This document shows positions 28,002-37,421 of a stretch of 64,000 bases of DNA, in pieces. The notes beneath the pieces are model-generated. The model ran no database searches. It had not been told where the DNA came from and worked only from the letters and a program-made list of their open reading frames with translations. How positions within the stretch are numbered: position 1 is the first letter of the stretch; every line of letters starts with the position of its first letter. This stretch comes from Rapidithrix thailandica. GTDB taxonomy: Bacteria; Bacteroidota; Bacteroidia; Cytophagales; Flammeovirgaceae. The translations under genes and the position numbers were made by a program. The stretch covers positions 1 through 64,000 of the forward strand of contig NZ_JBDKWZ010000015.1 in NCBI RefSeq assembly GCF_039710355.1, written 5' to 3'.

Positions 28002-28049
28002 AAAAATAAAGGTCAGTTGCCAAAATAGGGGCGACTGACCTTTATTTTT
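28002..28049 (-). terminator. Strong hairpin terminator between the DAHP synthase gene and aroB
   Basis: AAAAATAAAGGTCAGT (28002-28017) and its exact complement ACTGACCTTTATTTTT (28034-28049) form a 16-bp perfect stem with a 16-nt loop and a terminal T-tract. It should end the DAHP synthase transcript before aroB. Confidence 0.85.
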
Positions 28050-28143
28050 GATCAGTTGGGGTTAAAGAGCAATTGATAAAGGATAAACCTGTTTGCGAAT
28101 TGCCAAAACTTCAACTGACCTGTATTCAATAGTGAAAGCTACG

Positions 28144-29241
28144 CTATTCCGCAGGTTCCGAATTCATGATCTTGGTTTGGATACGGATCGACTCGTCATG
28201 AATCAATTTGTACAACTGCTCTGCAAAACGCTTGGTCAAACCCAGTTCTTTGGCAAGAGCCGGACGGGTTTGAAACACTTCAATCCATCGTTCCGCCTGA
28301 AATACAGTGACGTTGTTATCGCGTTTGTACTCTCCGATTTCGGTCACCAGGTTCATCCGGGTGGCCAGGTTTTCCAGAAGTTCTTTATCTACCCGGTCTA
28401 TTTTCAAACGAAGGTCATCCAAGTGTGAGTTGAATTCCACATCGTCTGTTTTGTTTTTCCGGATTTTTACTTCGGCAAGTACTTCCGCCAATCGATCAGG
28501 CGTAATTTGCTGCTTGGCATCACTTAAAGCGTTGTCCGGGTCACAGTGAGTTTCAATCATTAACCCGTCATAATCCAAGTCAATGGCTTTTTGCGATACA
28601 GGATAAATCAAATCCCGGGTTCCGGCAATATGGCTAGGATCACAAAGCAGAGAAATATTTGGAAACTTACTTTTCAAAGTGATTGGCAACTGCCACATAG
28701 GAGAGTTGCGGTATTTGGTTTCCTCATGAGAAGAAAAACCGCGGTGCAAGGCCGCAATATCCCGGATGCCGGAATTATAAATACGCTCAATGGCTCCCAA
28801 CCATAAAGCAAGATCCGGATTAATCGGGTTTTTGACAATCACCGGTACATTCACACCTTTCAGTGCATCGGCAATTTCCTGAACGGTAAAGGGGTTTACG
28901 GTACTCCGGGCACCGATCCACAATACGTCCATTTCATATTTTAAAGCCAGCTCCACATGTTTGGCGTTTGCAACTTCCACAGTGGCTGGCATTTGTAATT
29001 CTTCTTTGACATTTTTTAACCACTTCAGGCCGATTTCCCCTACACCCTCAAAGGTGTTAGGCCTGGTTCGCGGTTTCCAAATTCCAGCCCGGAGCATTGT
29101 AATATCAACATTTTCCTTAATGCCTTTACACGTTTGATACAATTGCTCCTCGGTCTCAGCACTACACGGACCCGCAATTGCTATAGGAGTACTTCTCCCT
29201 CTCACAACTTCCCAGTTTTTTATGGGCTGAATGTCTTCCAT
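28144..29241 (-). CDS. Bifunctional DAHP synthase / chorismate mutase
   Basis: A 365-residue two-domain enzyme. The N-terminal DAHP synthase domain (about 1-260, class Ibeta KDO8P-synthase-like) has IAGPCSAETEEQ, MLRAGIWKPRTRPNTFEG, KNPINPDLALWLGA, CDPSHIAGTRDL and GLMIETHCDP. It condenses PEP and erythrose 4-phosphate. The C-terminal AroQ-type chorismate mutase (about 275-360) starts LDDLRLKIDRVDKELLENLATRM and ends with RFAEQLYKLIHDESIRIQ. In this fusion the mutase may also act as the feedback sensor for prephenate-derived signals (family inference). The leader carries an inverted repeat and a short frame that may regulate it. Confidence 0.95.
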   Translation of the reverse strand: MEDIQPIKNWEVVRGRSTPIAIAGPCSAETEEQLYQTCKGIKENVDITMLRAGIWKPRTRPNTFEGVGEIGLKWLKNVKEELQMPATVEVANAKHVELALKYEMDVLWIGARSTVNPFTVQEIADALKGVNVPVIVKNPINPDLALWLGAIERIYNSGIRDIAALHRGFSSHEETKYRNSPMWQLPITLKSKFPNISLLCDPSHIAGTRDLIYPVSQKAIDLDYDGLMIETHCDPDNALSDAKQQITPDRLAEVLAEVKIRKNKTDDVEFNSHLDDLRLKIDRVDKELLENLATRMNLVTEIGEYKRDNNVTVFQAERWIEVFQTRPALAKELGLTKRFAEQLYKLIHDESIRIQTKIMNSEPAE

Positions 29242-29254
29242 CTTCTTTTTTTAT

Positions 29255-29323
29255 TTAGTGAGTGAATTGATTCTTCAGGCATGGACAGTGAACTACTTCG
29301 CAGATTTGATAATGTATTTTCAT
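29255..29323 (-). CDS. Possible 22-residue leader peptide before the DAHP synthase gene
   Basis: An ATG frame of 22 codons (MKIHYQICEV..., ending LKNQFTH and TAA) ends 13 nt upstream of the DAHP synthase ATG. It spans the downstream arm of the inverted repeat at 29274-29283. It contains one Tyr and one Phe and no Trp, so classical attenuation by aromatic codons is not strongly supported. It could equally be chance. Confidence 0.25.
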   Translation of the reverse strand: MKIHYQICEVVHCPCLKNQFTH

Positions 29324-29345
29324 TTTTTAAACATACATGCCTGAA
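29274..29345 (-). promoter_or_regulatory. Leader inverted repeat of the DAHP synthase gene
   Basis: TTCAGGCATG (29274-29283) and CATGCCTGAA (29336-29345) are perfect 10-bp inverted arms 52 nt apart. Both lie between the predicted -7 element and the gene start, so they would fold into a stem near the 5' end of the mRNA, or bind a protein dimer. Confidence 0.45.
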
Positions 29346-29347
29346 TA

Positions 29348-29355
29348 CAAAAGTA
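29348..29355 (-). promoter_or_regulatory. Candidate -7 element for the DAHP synthase gene
   Basis: CAAAAGTA on the plus strand is TACTTTTG on the transcribed strand, an exact TAnnTTTG match. Transcription would start near 29342, giving a leader of about 100 nt. The nearest -33 TTG is spaced at about 26 nt, longer than normal. Confidence 0.45.
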
Positions 29356-29794
29356 TAAAAATATTAGTAGATAATTATTAACAATCCGATAAGGATTTTT
29401 TGGGTAAGCTATAATTTTTCTATAAAAAACAATGTTTGTTATGATATTTTTAAAATTACACTTAGAATTTTAATATTTTGTTAATTGACTGTGGCTTGTT
29501 AAATACAGAGGTATAAGAGGTCGCGAACAGTGAGTTTGAGCCGGAAAATTTGTATGACTTGTGGGTGCCAGGTTTGTAATACCGACTTTAAATAAAAATG
29601 GAAGTTGGATAATTTATCCGAATCACTACAGCTTAATTTTAATGGTCTTTTGTGGCTCTTTTCAACGAGTTCGTTATAGTTTGCACTTCTTTCTCAATCG
29701 TTCTTACACGCCTGAATATTTCCAACCAGCGATTTACAGCCAAACTAATTTTTGATGATGCTTAATACTTGATAAGGATGTAAAAAATATTTTT

Positions 29795-29816
29795 ATATTG
29801 ATTGATCAATCAATAT
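29795..29816. promoter_or_regulatory. 22-bp perfect palindrome at the hybrid-sensor start codon
   Basis: The half-site ATATTGATTGA (29795-29805) is followed at once by its exact complement TCAATCAATAT (29806-29816), 3 nt before the ATG at 29820. It covers the place where a ribosome would bind. It can be a protein operator or an RNA hairpin; no T-run follows. The rest of the 29242-29794 spacer shows no gene that I can support. Confidence 0.6.
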
Positions 29817-29819
29817 CGT

Positions 29820-32800
29820 ATGTACAGGGTTTATGGTACCATATTATTATCTTTAGTTGCTTCACTATCAGCGTGCTATACATTGGCGCAAACTATTGCT
29901 TTTCAAAAGCTGGGCTTGAAAGAGGGGTTAAGTGAAACTTCTGTACTTGCCATCGAACAAGATCATCTGAAAAGAATGTGGTTCGGGACAAGAAATGGCT
30001 TGAATTGCTGGGATGGGGTTCAAATGAAAAGTTTCTTTCCGGAACGAGGAGACTCTGCTTCTCTTATGGAACATAAAGTCAGGGACCTATTACGGGTTGA
30101 TCGTTACTTATGGGTGCAGACTGCGGGCGGGGTTTCGAGATTAGACTTGCAAACGTTCTCTTTCCAGAGGTTTTATCTGGAAGGTGTACTTTGCATCGGA
30201 AGGTATAATCACAATGTTCTGGTGGGTTCTGAACAGGGCCTTTTGGTTTATAATGAACAAAAAGAGGTTTTCCTGTCCCAAAATGACTTGTACCAGAAAC
30301 GGGAAACCATCTCACGTATCTGTCAGGATCAAGAAGGTACTCTTTGGCTGATAAACGGTAAAGAAAATCATTTGATAAAAATCAAAAATGGAAACCGGGA
30401 AATTATAAAAATCCCATTCCAGGTTTCGATCGGAACCATAAATGATGTACTATCCGATTCCAAAAACAGAATTTGGATCACCTCGGAAAATCACGGAATC
30501 ATTATCTATGATGTCGGTGAAAAAAAATTCGACTTTATTTCCAAAAACACTTCTCCGTTTTACCTGAAGGATTTATCAGTCAGGTCGGTTGTAGAGGATA
30601 AAAACGGGAAAATTTGGGTAGGCACATTTAAAGGGTTAGCCATCTTTGATATAAAGAACCGCACTACTTCCTTTGTTGAGGCGGGTAAGGGCCTCCCACA
30701 TGGCCTCTCTCATAATTCAGTTTATCCTTTGTTCATTTCCCATGACGACCACCTGTGGGCGGGAACATATTTCGGGGGGGTAAATTATGCCAAAGTAGCC
30801 AATCAGGTTTTTACGGAATATAATGAATCATTGGTCGGTGCCAATCCAAGTTTTCCGGTGATCGGATCATTGATCGAAGATGATAAAAAAAATATTTGGG
30901 TGGCAACAGAAGGTGCCGGCTTAGACTATTTTGACAGGCAGGAAAACAAATTTATTAATTACCCCTTTGCCAACAACAAGCATGGCGTTTCCCAAACAAA
31001 TGTCAAATCCCTGCTTCTTACGGATGAAGAGCAACTTCTTGTCGGGACTTATAAGGGAGGGTTATGTCTGTTTGACATTCCAAAGAAAGAATTCAAACAT
31101 TTTAATGAGTCGAAGTATAAAAATGCCCCGCAGCATGTCAATGCCATCATAAAACATAAAGACGATTTTCTTTTGGCTACCGAAAGGGGTCTGATTAAGT
31201 TCAATCTGGACGATGAAGCTTTCAGTCCATTCTTCGAATCGGTAGCAATTCAAAAAAGGACCGGTATCACCATAAGTAATGTCTTTGAAGACAGTAAGGG
31301 TATCATTTGGATGGGGTCCGAATTGGAAGGACTGTTTTCATACCATCCCGGTTCCAAGCAACTTAACCAATACTTGTATGAAGAGTTTAACGAAAGCTCG
31401 ATTGCATACAATTCCATCAACTACATGGCAGAAGACAGACAACATAGATTATGGGTCGGTACTGATGGCGGGGGGCTATGCCTTTATGACCGGAAGAAGG
31501 ATGAATTTAAAACCTTCAATAAAAAAAGAAACAATTTACCCAGTGATTTTATATACAGTATCAAGGAATCGGGTTCGGGTGATTTGTGGATAGCAACCAG
31601 TAAAGGGCTTTCTTATCTGGATGTTGAAAAGATGATTTTTTTGAACTACGACAGCAAGTCTGGCTTTCCGCTTACAGAGCTGAATTATAAATCTCTATTA
31701 CGCAGCAATGAGGGCGAAATCTTTGTAGGGGGGATAGACGGGCTCATATCCTTCAAAGAAGGAGCACTTTTGCGAGTCTCAAAAGACCGGAAAGTGATCT
31801 TTTCCGGTCTTACGGTAAACAATAAACCGATTCGGGCAAATGACGGGACATTTGTCCTGGAAAAAGATATATCGGCCACCGAATCGTTCACCTTAAAACC
31901 CGAACATACCACCTTCAGGCTGGACTTTTCCACATGTAATTTTGACCGGACTCTCAAAAATAAATATCAATACAAACTGGAAGGTTTTGAGGAAGTGTGG
32001 GTCAATGCAGAGTACCAAACCTTTGCCAGTTATACCAACCTAAACCCCGGAAAATACACCTTCAAAGTCAGAGGAACGGATATTGCCTATGCCCCTGTCA
32101 CTGAAGTGGCGGTAATTCATATTTTTGTTGAACCGCCTATTTCACAAACAGGCTATGCTTATGCACTGTATTTTTTGATTGTATTATCGCTCATCTTTCT
32201 TTTCAACTATTTCTATATTTCCAGGTTGCGTTTATTGTATCAGCTTGAAAATGAAAGAAAAGAGAAGGAACGTATCAGAGAATTGAATCTCCACAAATTG
32301 AGGTTTTTTACGAATATAAGTCATGAATTTATGACCCCTCTGACCATTATACTGAGCTCTCTGGAAAACATCATACAGAAAACCAAAACATCCTCCGAAA
32401 TCGGCTTTTTATTAAAATTTGCGGTGCGCAATGCAAAGCGGCTAAAATATTTGAACAGGGAGTTGCTTGACTTTCGCAAGCTTGAGCAGGGGCATTTAAA
32501 AATCAAGTTTCAGGAGCACAATATTGTCTCCTACCTGGAGGATGTTTACCAGGCATTTATGGTGATTGCCAGCAGGAAAAATATAAAGTATTCTTTTGTC
32601 AAGAATGTAGAAAACCTTCCTGTTTATTACGATCCCACTCAAATGGACAAAGTATTCTACAACCTGCTTTCCAATGCTTTCGATCATGTGGCTGATCAAG
32701 GAGGCGAAGTGATCCTCAAATTGGAGGATAAAGCTAATGAGGTCGAAATTTGTGTAATGGATAATGGTGTGGGGATCCCAAAGGAAAAAGTTAAAAATAT

Positions 32801-33881
32801 CTTTGACCGCTTCTATCAATTGGAAACAAAGTTTACAGGCAGTGAATATTCAGGTAGTGGCATTGGGCTGGCATTGGTCAAAAGCCTGATCTTAGCGCAT
32901 CGTGGGGAGATTACTTGTGCAAGTGCTATTGACAAAGGTACGGGCTTTACGGTCAGACTTCTCAAGGGGGAAGACCACCTTAGGCCGGAAGAAATTTCCG
33001 GGGAAACGGTGAGTAATCAATTTTCAATGGATAAAGAATTGGTATGGGTAGGGGAACAGGAAGATTTTAAATGTAAAGTAGCCGCCAATAAAACACGAGC
33101 GAATACCAATAAGCCCAGTTTACTGATTGCCGATGACAATTGGGAAATAAGATTGCTAATTAATAATATTTTTAGCGATGTCTACCATGTGGAATTTGCA
33201 AGCAATGGACAGGAAGGGCTTGAAAAGGCCTTGGAAATTCAGCCTGCTATTATTATCTCCGATGTAAAGATGCCCAGACTGTCCGGTCTTGATATGTGTA
33301 AAAGGCTGAAAAGGAGTATCAATACCAGTCATATACCTATCGTATTGTTAACAGCCTTAGGAGGAGAAGAAGATAAAATTTTAGGACTGAAATACGGGGC
33401 GGATACTTATTGTACCAAACCTTTCAGCTCAAAAATGTTAAAAGCTCAGGTAGAAAACCTGTTTAATAACAGGAAGATTCTTCAACAAACATTTAGTAAT
33501 GATTTGAAGACCAAGACCTCCGGAATTACCCAAAACTCCGTTGATCAGGATTTTATGAAAAGGGCTCAGGAGCTTATAGAAAAACAAGTTACCAACGCGG
33601 ACTTCTCCATTGATGATTTTGCTTCGGAGATGGGCTTTAGCCGTACTTTATTTTATCATAAGATAAAAACGCTAACGGGACAAACGCCAAATGATTTTAT
33701 TCAAACCGTACGGTTAAAAAAGGCGGCTAATATGTTACTGTATGAAAAAAACAAAAACATTTCAGAAGTTGCCTTTGATACAGGCTTTAATACACCCAGG
33801 TATTTCAGTAAGTGTTTCAAAGAACATTTTGGAGTATCACCTACAGAATACATAAAACAAAACAGGCAGCCGGATGAGTAA
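29820..33881 (+). CDS. Hybrid two-component system sensor/response regulator (HTCS, AraC output)
   Basis: A 1353-residue one-protein signalling system. I chose the ATG at 29820 because it gives a clean signal peptide ending near TLAQT; the frame extends six codons to a TTG inside the palindrome. Order: periplasmic Reg_prop beta-propeller repeats (about 20-690, repeated IWVGT/LWIAT phrases), Y_Y_Y domain (about 700-770), membrane helix (about 780-800), HisKA with His835 in NISHEFMTPL, and HATPase (DNGVGIP, GSGIGLALV). A receiver follows with Asp1148 in ISDVKMP, and then a C-terminal AraC helix-turn-helix ending FGVSPTEYIKQ. It probably senses an oligosaccharide in the periplasm and controls the adjacent secreted beta-helix protein gene. 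Confidence 0.95.
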   Translation: MYRVYGTILLSLVASLSACYTLAQTIAFQKLGLKEGLSETSVLAIEQDHLKRMWFGTRNGLNCWDGVQMKSFFPERGDSASLMEHKVRDLLRVDRYLWVQTAGGVSRLDLQTFSFQRFYLEGVLCIGRYNHNVLVGSEQGLLVYNEQKEVFLSQNDLYQKRETISRICQDQEGTLWLINGKENHLIKIKNGNREIIKIPFQVSIGTINDVLSDSKNRIWITSENHGIIIYDVGEKKFDFISKNTSPFYLKDLSVRSVVEDKNGKIWVGTFKGLAIFDIKNRTTSFVEAGKGLPHGLSHNSVYPLFISHDDHLWAGTYFGGVNYAKVANQVFTEYNESLVGANPSFPVIGSLIEDDKKNIWVATEGAGLDYFDRQENKFINYPFANNKHGVSQTNVKSLLLTDEEQLLVGTYKGGLCLFDIPKKEFKHFNESKYKNAPQHVNAIIKHKDDFLLATERGLIKFNLDDEAFSPFFESVAIQKRTGITISNVFEDSKGIIWMGSELEGLFSYHPGSKQLNQYLYEEFNESSIAYNSINYMAEDRQHRLWVGTDGGGLCLYDRKKDEFKTFNKKRNNLPSDFIYSIKESGSGDLWIATSKGLSYLDVEKMIFLNYDSKSGFPLTELNYKSLLRSNEGEIFVGGIDGLISFKEGALLRVSKDRKVIFSGLTVNNKPIRANDGTFVLEKDISATESFTLKPEHTTFRLDFSTCNFDRTLKNKYQYKLEGFEEVWVNAEYQTFASYTNLNPGKYTFKVRGTDIAYAPVTEVAVIHIFVEPPISQTGYAYALYFLIVLSLIFLFNYFYISRLRLLYQLENERKEKERIRELNLHKLRFFTNISHEFMTPLTIILSSLENIIQKTKTSSEIGFLLKFAVRNAKRLKYLNRELLDFRKLEQGHLKIKFQEHNIVSYLEDVYQAFMVIASRKNIKYSFVKNVENLPVYYDPTQMDKVFYNLLSNAFDHVADQGGEVILKLEDKANEVEICVMDNGVGIPKEKVKNIFDRFYQLETKFTGSEYSGSGIGLALVKSLILAHRGEITCASAIDKGTGFTVRLLKGEDHLRPEEISGETVSNQFSMDKELVWVGEQEDFKCKVAANKTRANTNKPSLLIADDNWEIRLLINNIFSDVYHVEFASNGQEGLEKALEIQPAIIISDVKMPRLSGLDMCKRLKRSINTSHIPIVLLTALGGEEDKILGLKYGADTYCTKPFSSKMLKAQVENLFNNRKILQQTFSNDLKTKTSGITQNSVDQDFMKRAQELIEKQVTNADFSIDDFASEMGFSRTLFYHKIKTLTGQTPNDFIQTVRLKKAANMLLYEKNKNISEVAFDTGFNTPRYFSKCFKEHFGVSPTEYIKQNRQPDE

Positions 33882-34210
33882 AACGGCTACCGTATTTTAT
33901 CGGGAACCTGCCTCTTGTTGATGGGGAGCTGCTGAACTTGCTTTTCCTGTTACATGTACTTTCCGATGCTCCACCCCCTTCCTCAGTGCTTTAAAAAAGC
34001 GATGGATGAATGATTTTGGCCAAATTACGGACAATTTTATCACCTCTTAGCAGGCTTCACAGGATAATTTAGCGCTTACACTCAAACCGTTTCCTGATTT
34101 TACAATCAACTGAATCTTTAATTGGCACGGCCGAATATGAAGCCGCTTCAATCATGGAATAGGCTTTTAATAGCGTATTCCCGGGGGGCTCTTGCTGTCT
34201 ATGGAGAAGG

Positions 34211-34232
34211 GGCCTGATGGTACCATCAAGCC
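34211..34232. promoter_or_regulatory. Palindrome upstream of the beta-helix protein gene
   Basis: TGATGGTACCATCA (34215-34228) is a perfect 14-bp palindrome flanked by GGC and GCC, giving a 22-nt near-perfect symmetry. It lies about 95 nt before the ATG at 34326, in the otherwise empty 444-nt spacer 33882-34325. It could be a regulator site for the secreted protein gene. Confidence 0.35.
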
Positions 34233-34325
34233 TTAATTTTCGGAAAAGTTATCCTGTAATTAAATCAAATATAATCATCTGTTTGCTAGTAACTAATCAT
34301 TCGTACCTGTAATACTTAAAAACTT

Positions 34326-37274
34326 ATGAAAATGAAAAACAATTGCCTAAAATGGTTGGGAGCGATACACCTTATGCTCAGCTTTAGCATTGTATTGACA
34401 ACAACGGGATTATGTCAAAATGCACAAATATGGAAAAAGTATACCGGAGAAATCACAGATCCTGATATTCCCTTACTCCCCGATTACTCCTTTGCCGGAT
34501 ACATGAGGGGGGAAGTGGCCCTTCCGGAAACCTCCGGTTATCCGGTGTTTGATGTAACAGATCCGGCCTATGGGGCCATCCCTAATGACACAAATTCCGA
34601 TCAGGCGGCCATTCAGGCAGCCATTGATGCCGCAGAAGCCAACGGTGGCGGGGTTGTCTTTTTCCCTCCCGGTGAGTACCTGGTCAACTCCGATCCGAAC
34701 AACACTTCACCGATCGTCATCAACGCCTCCAATATTATCCTGAAAGGCAGCGGTTCTACCCCGGGAGGAACGGTTATTAATATGAAAAACTATATGCGAC
34801 TTCCCTCAGGCTGGCCCTCCTGGGGTAACTCAGCCATGTTTGAATTCTACCCTGTCAATGTCAGTACACAAGGAACTGCCGTCACAAAGGATGCCAACAG
34901 AGGGGATTATACCGTACAGGTGAAAAATGCCAGTATATTTCAAAATGAAAAATTTTGTGAATTAAGGATGCAAAACAACACTGCGGCTAACAATGATTTT
35001 CTGGACGGAAAAAGCCCGCGAAGTGTTTGGACTACCATCATCCATCAAGGGGTAGCTCTGGAAGAAGTACATGAAATCGATTCGGTTGACTTAGTCAATA
35101 ATATTCTTCATCTCAAAGATCCCATAATTGATGATATCAAAGCCGGCTATAAATGGGGAGCCCAAACCATCGACTTATTGGAAAACTGTGGTTTTGAGGA
35201 CATTCATTTTAAGGCCAATTTTACCGATCCGTTTGTCCATCATAAAGATTACATTCATGATTATGGCTGGAAAGGGATTAAAATGGCTGAGGTCGCCCAT
35301 TCATGGGTAAGAAGAAGCAGATTTAGTAACGTCAGCCAGGCCGTAGCCATTACAAGTTCTTCCTATGCCAGCTCCATACTGAATATACTGGTTGATGGAA
35401 ACAGCGGTCATTCCCTTACAGCAGTAGACGGAGGCTCGAGCCGGGTACTCCAGGGGTTAATCTGGGATAATACTTATCACGGACAATTTCACGGAGCGGA
35501 CATGTCCGGTAGAGCTTGCGGGTCAGTCGTATGGAGAGTGGATGCCCGGAAGGGAAAGGCAATGGATTTACATGGGAGCATGCCCAGGACCAATTTAATC
35601 GACCGCTATATTATGATGAACAAAGACGGTGCTGGCGGGCATTATGCCAATCTTCCCAACCATCTTACCGGACTTACCATGTGGAATATCGAGCGAGTGG
35701 GCAATGGGTCTGTATGGTACAACCTATGGAATGATTGTGGGGGAAACTACTGCGGTCTTACCGTTGTCAATCCCATTGTTGTTGGTTATCATGGCGGGGG
35801 TGGAGCCGGCTTCGATCAAAATCATGTAAAATATGAGGAAAGCAATGGCACCAAAGTATTTCCGGAGTCTTTATACGAGGCACAACTCGAGTACAGGTTG
35901 GGAACCGCACCCTCTTGGGTAAGCCAGACACTGAACGAGTGGGACTCTTTAAGAACAGCCTGGTACACCTTGGAGCTTGTGGGTGATGCCTATGTCAGAA
36001 ACGGGAATTATGCCAATACCAATTACGGGCATTCGGATATCATAGAAGTTAAAAATGAAGGCGGAAGCTATGAAAGAAGAGGGTATTTCTGTTTTGATGT
36101 TTCAGGTATCGGAGATGTTTCCAGTGTAAAATTACAGTTGACCCCTTCTGTTGCAGGGTACACCGATTATAATTTAAAATTTGTGCCCAACGATGGTTGG
36201 AAGGAATACCTCCTCACTTGGAACAATATGCCAGCTCCTTCTTATTTGATCGGTATCCAACAGGGCGGATCAGGACCGATCGAATGGGACATTACCAACG
36301 AAGTGATCAGTGAGAAAAACGGTGACGGTTACCTTAGTATGGAATTAGGAGCGGTTTCGAGTGGTGTTTACGGAAGTTTCTATTCAAAAGACTATCATAA
36401 CCCGGACCTAAGGCCTAAATTAATCATTGGTAAAAAGGATCAGGCCATAAGCCCTGCACAAGATGCTTTTATACGTTCGGGGGCATATGCCGATAATAAT
36501 TACAACATCTCCATTTTGGAAATAAAAAGCGATGGTTGGAATTATACCAGGGATTTTTACATGGGCTTCGACCTGTCAAATATTGAGCAGGAAATCGTTG
36601 GCGCCAAAGTGAAATTAACCACAAAAATAGGAACTACTCCGGGCGGAGGCACCAATCACCATGTGCGATTTGTCCAAGACGACAGCTGGGACGAATCCAC
36701 CGTTACCTGGAACAACGGCCCGGCTTACGGGAATTTTCTGGATACACAAACCACCAGGGAGTCCGGTTCGGTAGTCTTGTTTGACGTAACTGCCCAAGCC
36801 GAAACCGAACGGCAAGGGGATGGTTATTTGTCTTTAAGTTTCAGCGCTGATAATAATGCCTACGTGAGCTACCATGCCAGCGAGGCAGCAACAGAAAGCC
36901 TCCGGTCTGTATTGGAATTAACATTTGCTGGCTCCGGTACGGAGCAATCCAGTATTTTAGCGAAGAAAGCTTCGGCTCCGTCAAAAATCTTCTCAACTCC
37001 ATTTGAAAGCCCAACAAAAGTACATTTTAGCTCCTTAAAAGAGACGATCAACCTCTATCCAAACCCAAGTGATGAGCTTATAAATATCGAGTGGAATGAA
37101 CCGATCGGAGCGTATCAAATTATGGATGTAAATGGCTTGATTATAAAGTCGAAGGAAAATGTCAATGAAAAAACAATGGCAATTGATATTCGAAATCTGT
37201 CAGCCGGAGTTTATGTAATTGTTTTAACTGGAAAATCCGGGGACAGAATAAGCAAAACTTTTATCAAGGGGTAA
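34326..37274 (+). CDS. Secreted pectate-lyase-like beta-helix protein with two DNRLRE modules and T9SS type A sorting domain
   Basis: A 982-residue exported protein. A signal peptide (about 1-30) is followed by a pectate_lyase_3-type entry, FDVTDPAYGAIPNDTNSDQ with AANGGGVVFFPPGEYLV (about 74-120). A right-handed beta-helix extends to about 500. Two similar DNRLRE/CBM96-type modules start near 548 (GDAYVRNGNYANTNYG) and 708 (QDAFIRSGAYADNNYN), each with a WNN motif. The C-terminus (from about 909, LYPNPSDELINIEWNE, to SKTFIKG) is a type A T9SS sorting domain, so it should be exported through the outer membrane and attached or released. It is likely a polysaccharide lyase or hydrolase; the substrate is unknown. 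The neighbouring HTCS probably regulates it. No SusC/SusD pair is nearby. Confidence 0.88.
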   Translation: MKMKNNCLKWLGAIHLMLSFSIVLTTTGLCQNAQIWKKYTGEITDPDIPLLPDYSFAGYMRGEVALPETSGYPVFDVTDPAYGAIPNDTNSDQAAIQAAIDAAEANGGGVVFFPPGEYLVNSDPNNTSPIVINASNIILKGSGSTPGGTVINMKNYMRLPSGWPSWGNSAMFEFYPVNVSTQGTAVTKDANRGDYTVQVKNASIFQNEKFCELRMQNNTAANNDFLDGKSPRSVWTTIIHQGVALEEVHEIDSVDLVNNILHLKDPIIDDIKAGYKWGAQTIDLLENCGFEDIHFKANFTDPFVHHKDYIHDYGWKGIKMAEVAHSWVRRSRFSNVSQAVAITSSSYASSILNILVDGNSGHSLTAVDGGSSRVLQGLIWDNTYHGQFHGADMSGRACGSVVWRVDARKGKAMDLHGSMPRTNLIDRYIMMNKDGAGGHYANLPNHLTGLTMWNIERVGNGSVWYNLWNDCGGNYCGLTVVNPIVVGYHGGGGAGFDQNHVKYEESNGTKVFPESLYEAQLEYRLGTAPSWVSQTLNEWDSLRTAWYTLELVGDAYVRNGNYANTNYGHSDIIEVKNEGGSYERRGYFCFDVSGIGDVSSVKLQLTPSVAGYTDYNLKFVPNDGWKEYLLTWNNMPAPSYLIGIQQGGSGPIEWDITNEVISEKNGDGYLSMELGAVSSGVYGSFYSKDYHNPDLRPKLIIGKKDQAISPAQDAFIRSGAYADNNYNISILEIKSDGWNYTRDFYMGFDLSNIEQEIVGAKVKLTTKIGTTPGGGTNHHVRFVQDDSWDESTVTWNNGPAYGNFLDTQTTRESGSVVLFDVTAQAETERQGDGYLSLSFSADNNAYVSYHASEAATESLRSVLELTFAGSGTEQSSILAKKASAPSKIFSTPFESPTKVHFSSLKETINLYPNPSDELINIEWNEPIGAYQIMDVNGLIIKSKENVNEKTMAIDIRNLSAGVYVIVLTGKSGDRISKTFIKG

Positions 37275-37389
37275 GCAGTAGACCTTGTCACGCTCCATTT
37301 AAGAGCAGGTTTAAAATTCATTGCAAGGGCGGATTGAAGCTTGGTTAATACCAAGTTAAAAATTCCTTTATAATTCATGAAAATATATA

Positions 37390-37421
37390 AAAAGGCTGTC
37401 AATTTCCGTTGACAGCCTTTT
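37390..37421 (+). terminator. Rho-independent terminator
   Basis: AAAAGGCTGTCAA (37390-37402) pairs with TTGACAGCCTTTT (37409-37421), a 13-bp perfect stem with a 6-nt loop, 115 nt after the beta-helix protein stop. Confidence 0.85.

Noticed and set aside
29561..29755. 64-codon plus-strand frame in the spacer before the HTCS gene
   Set aside because: No family features, no promoter or ribosome-site evidence; composition looks non-coding.
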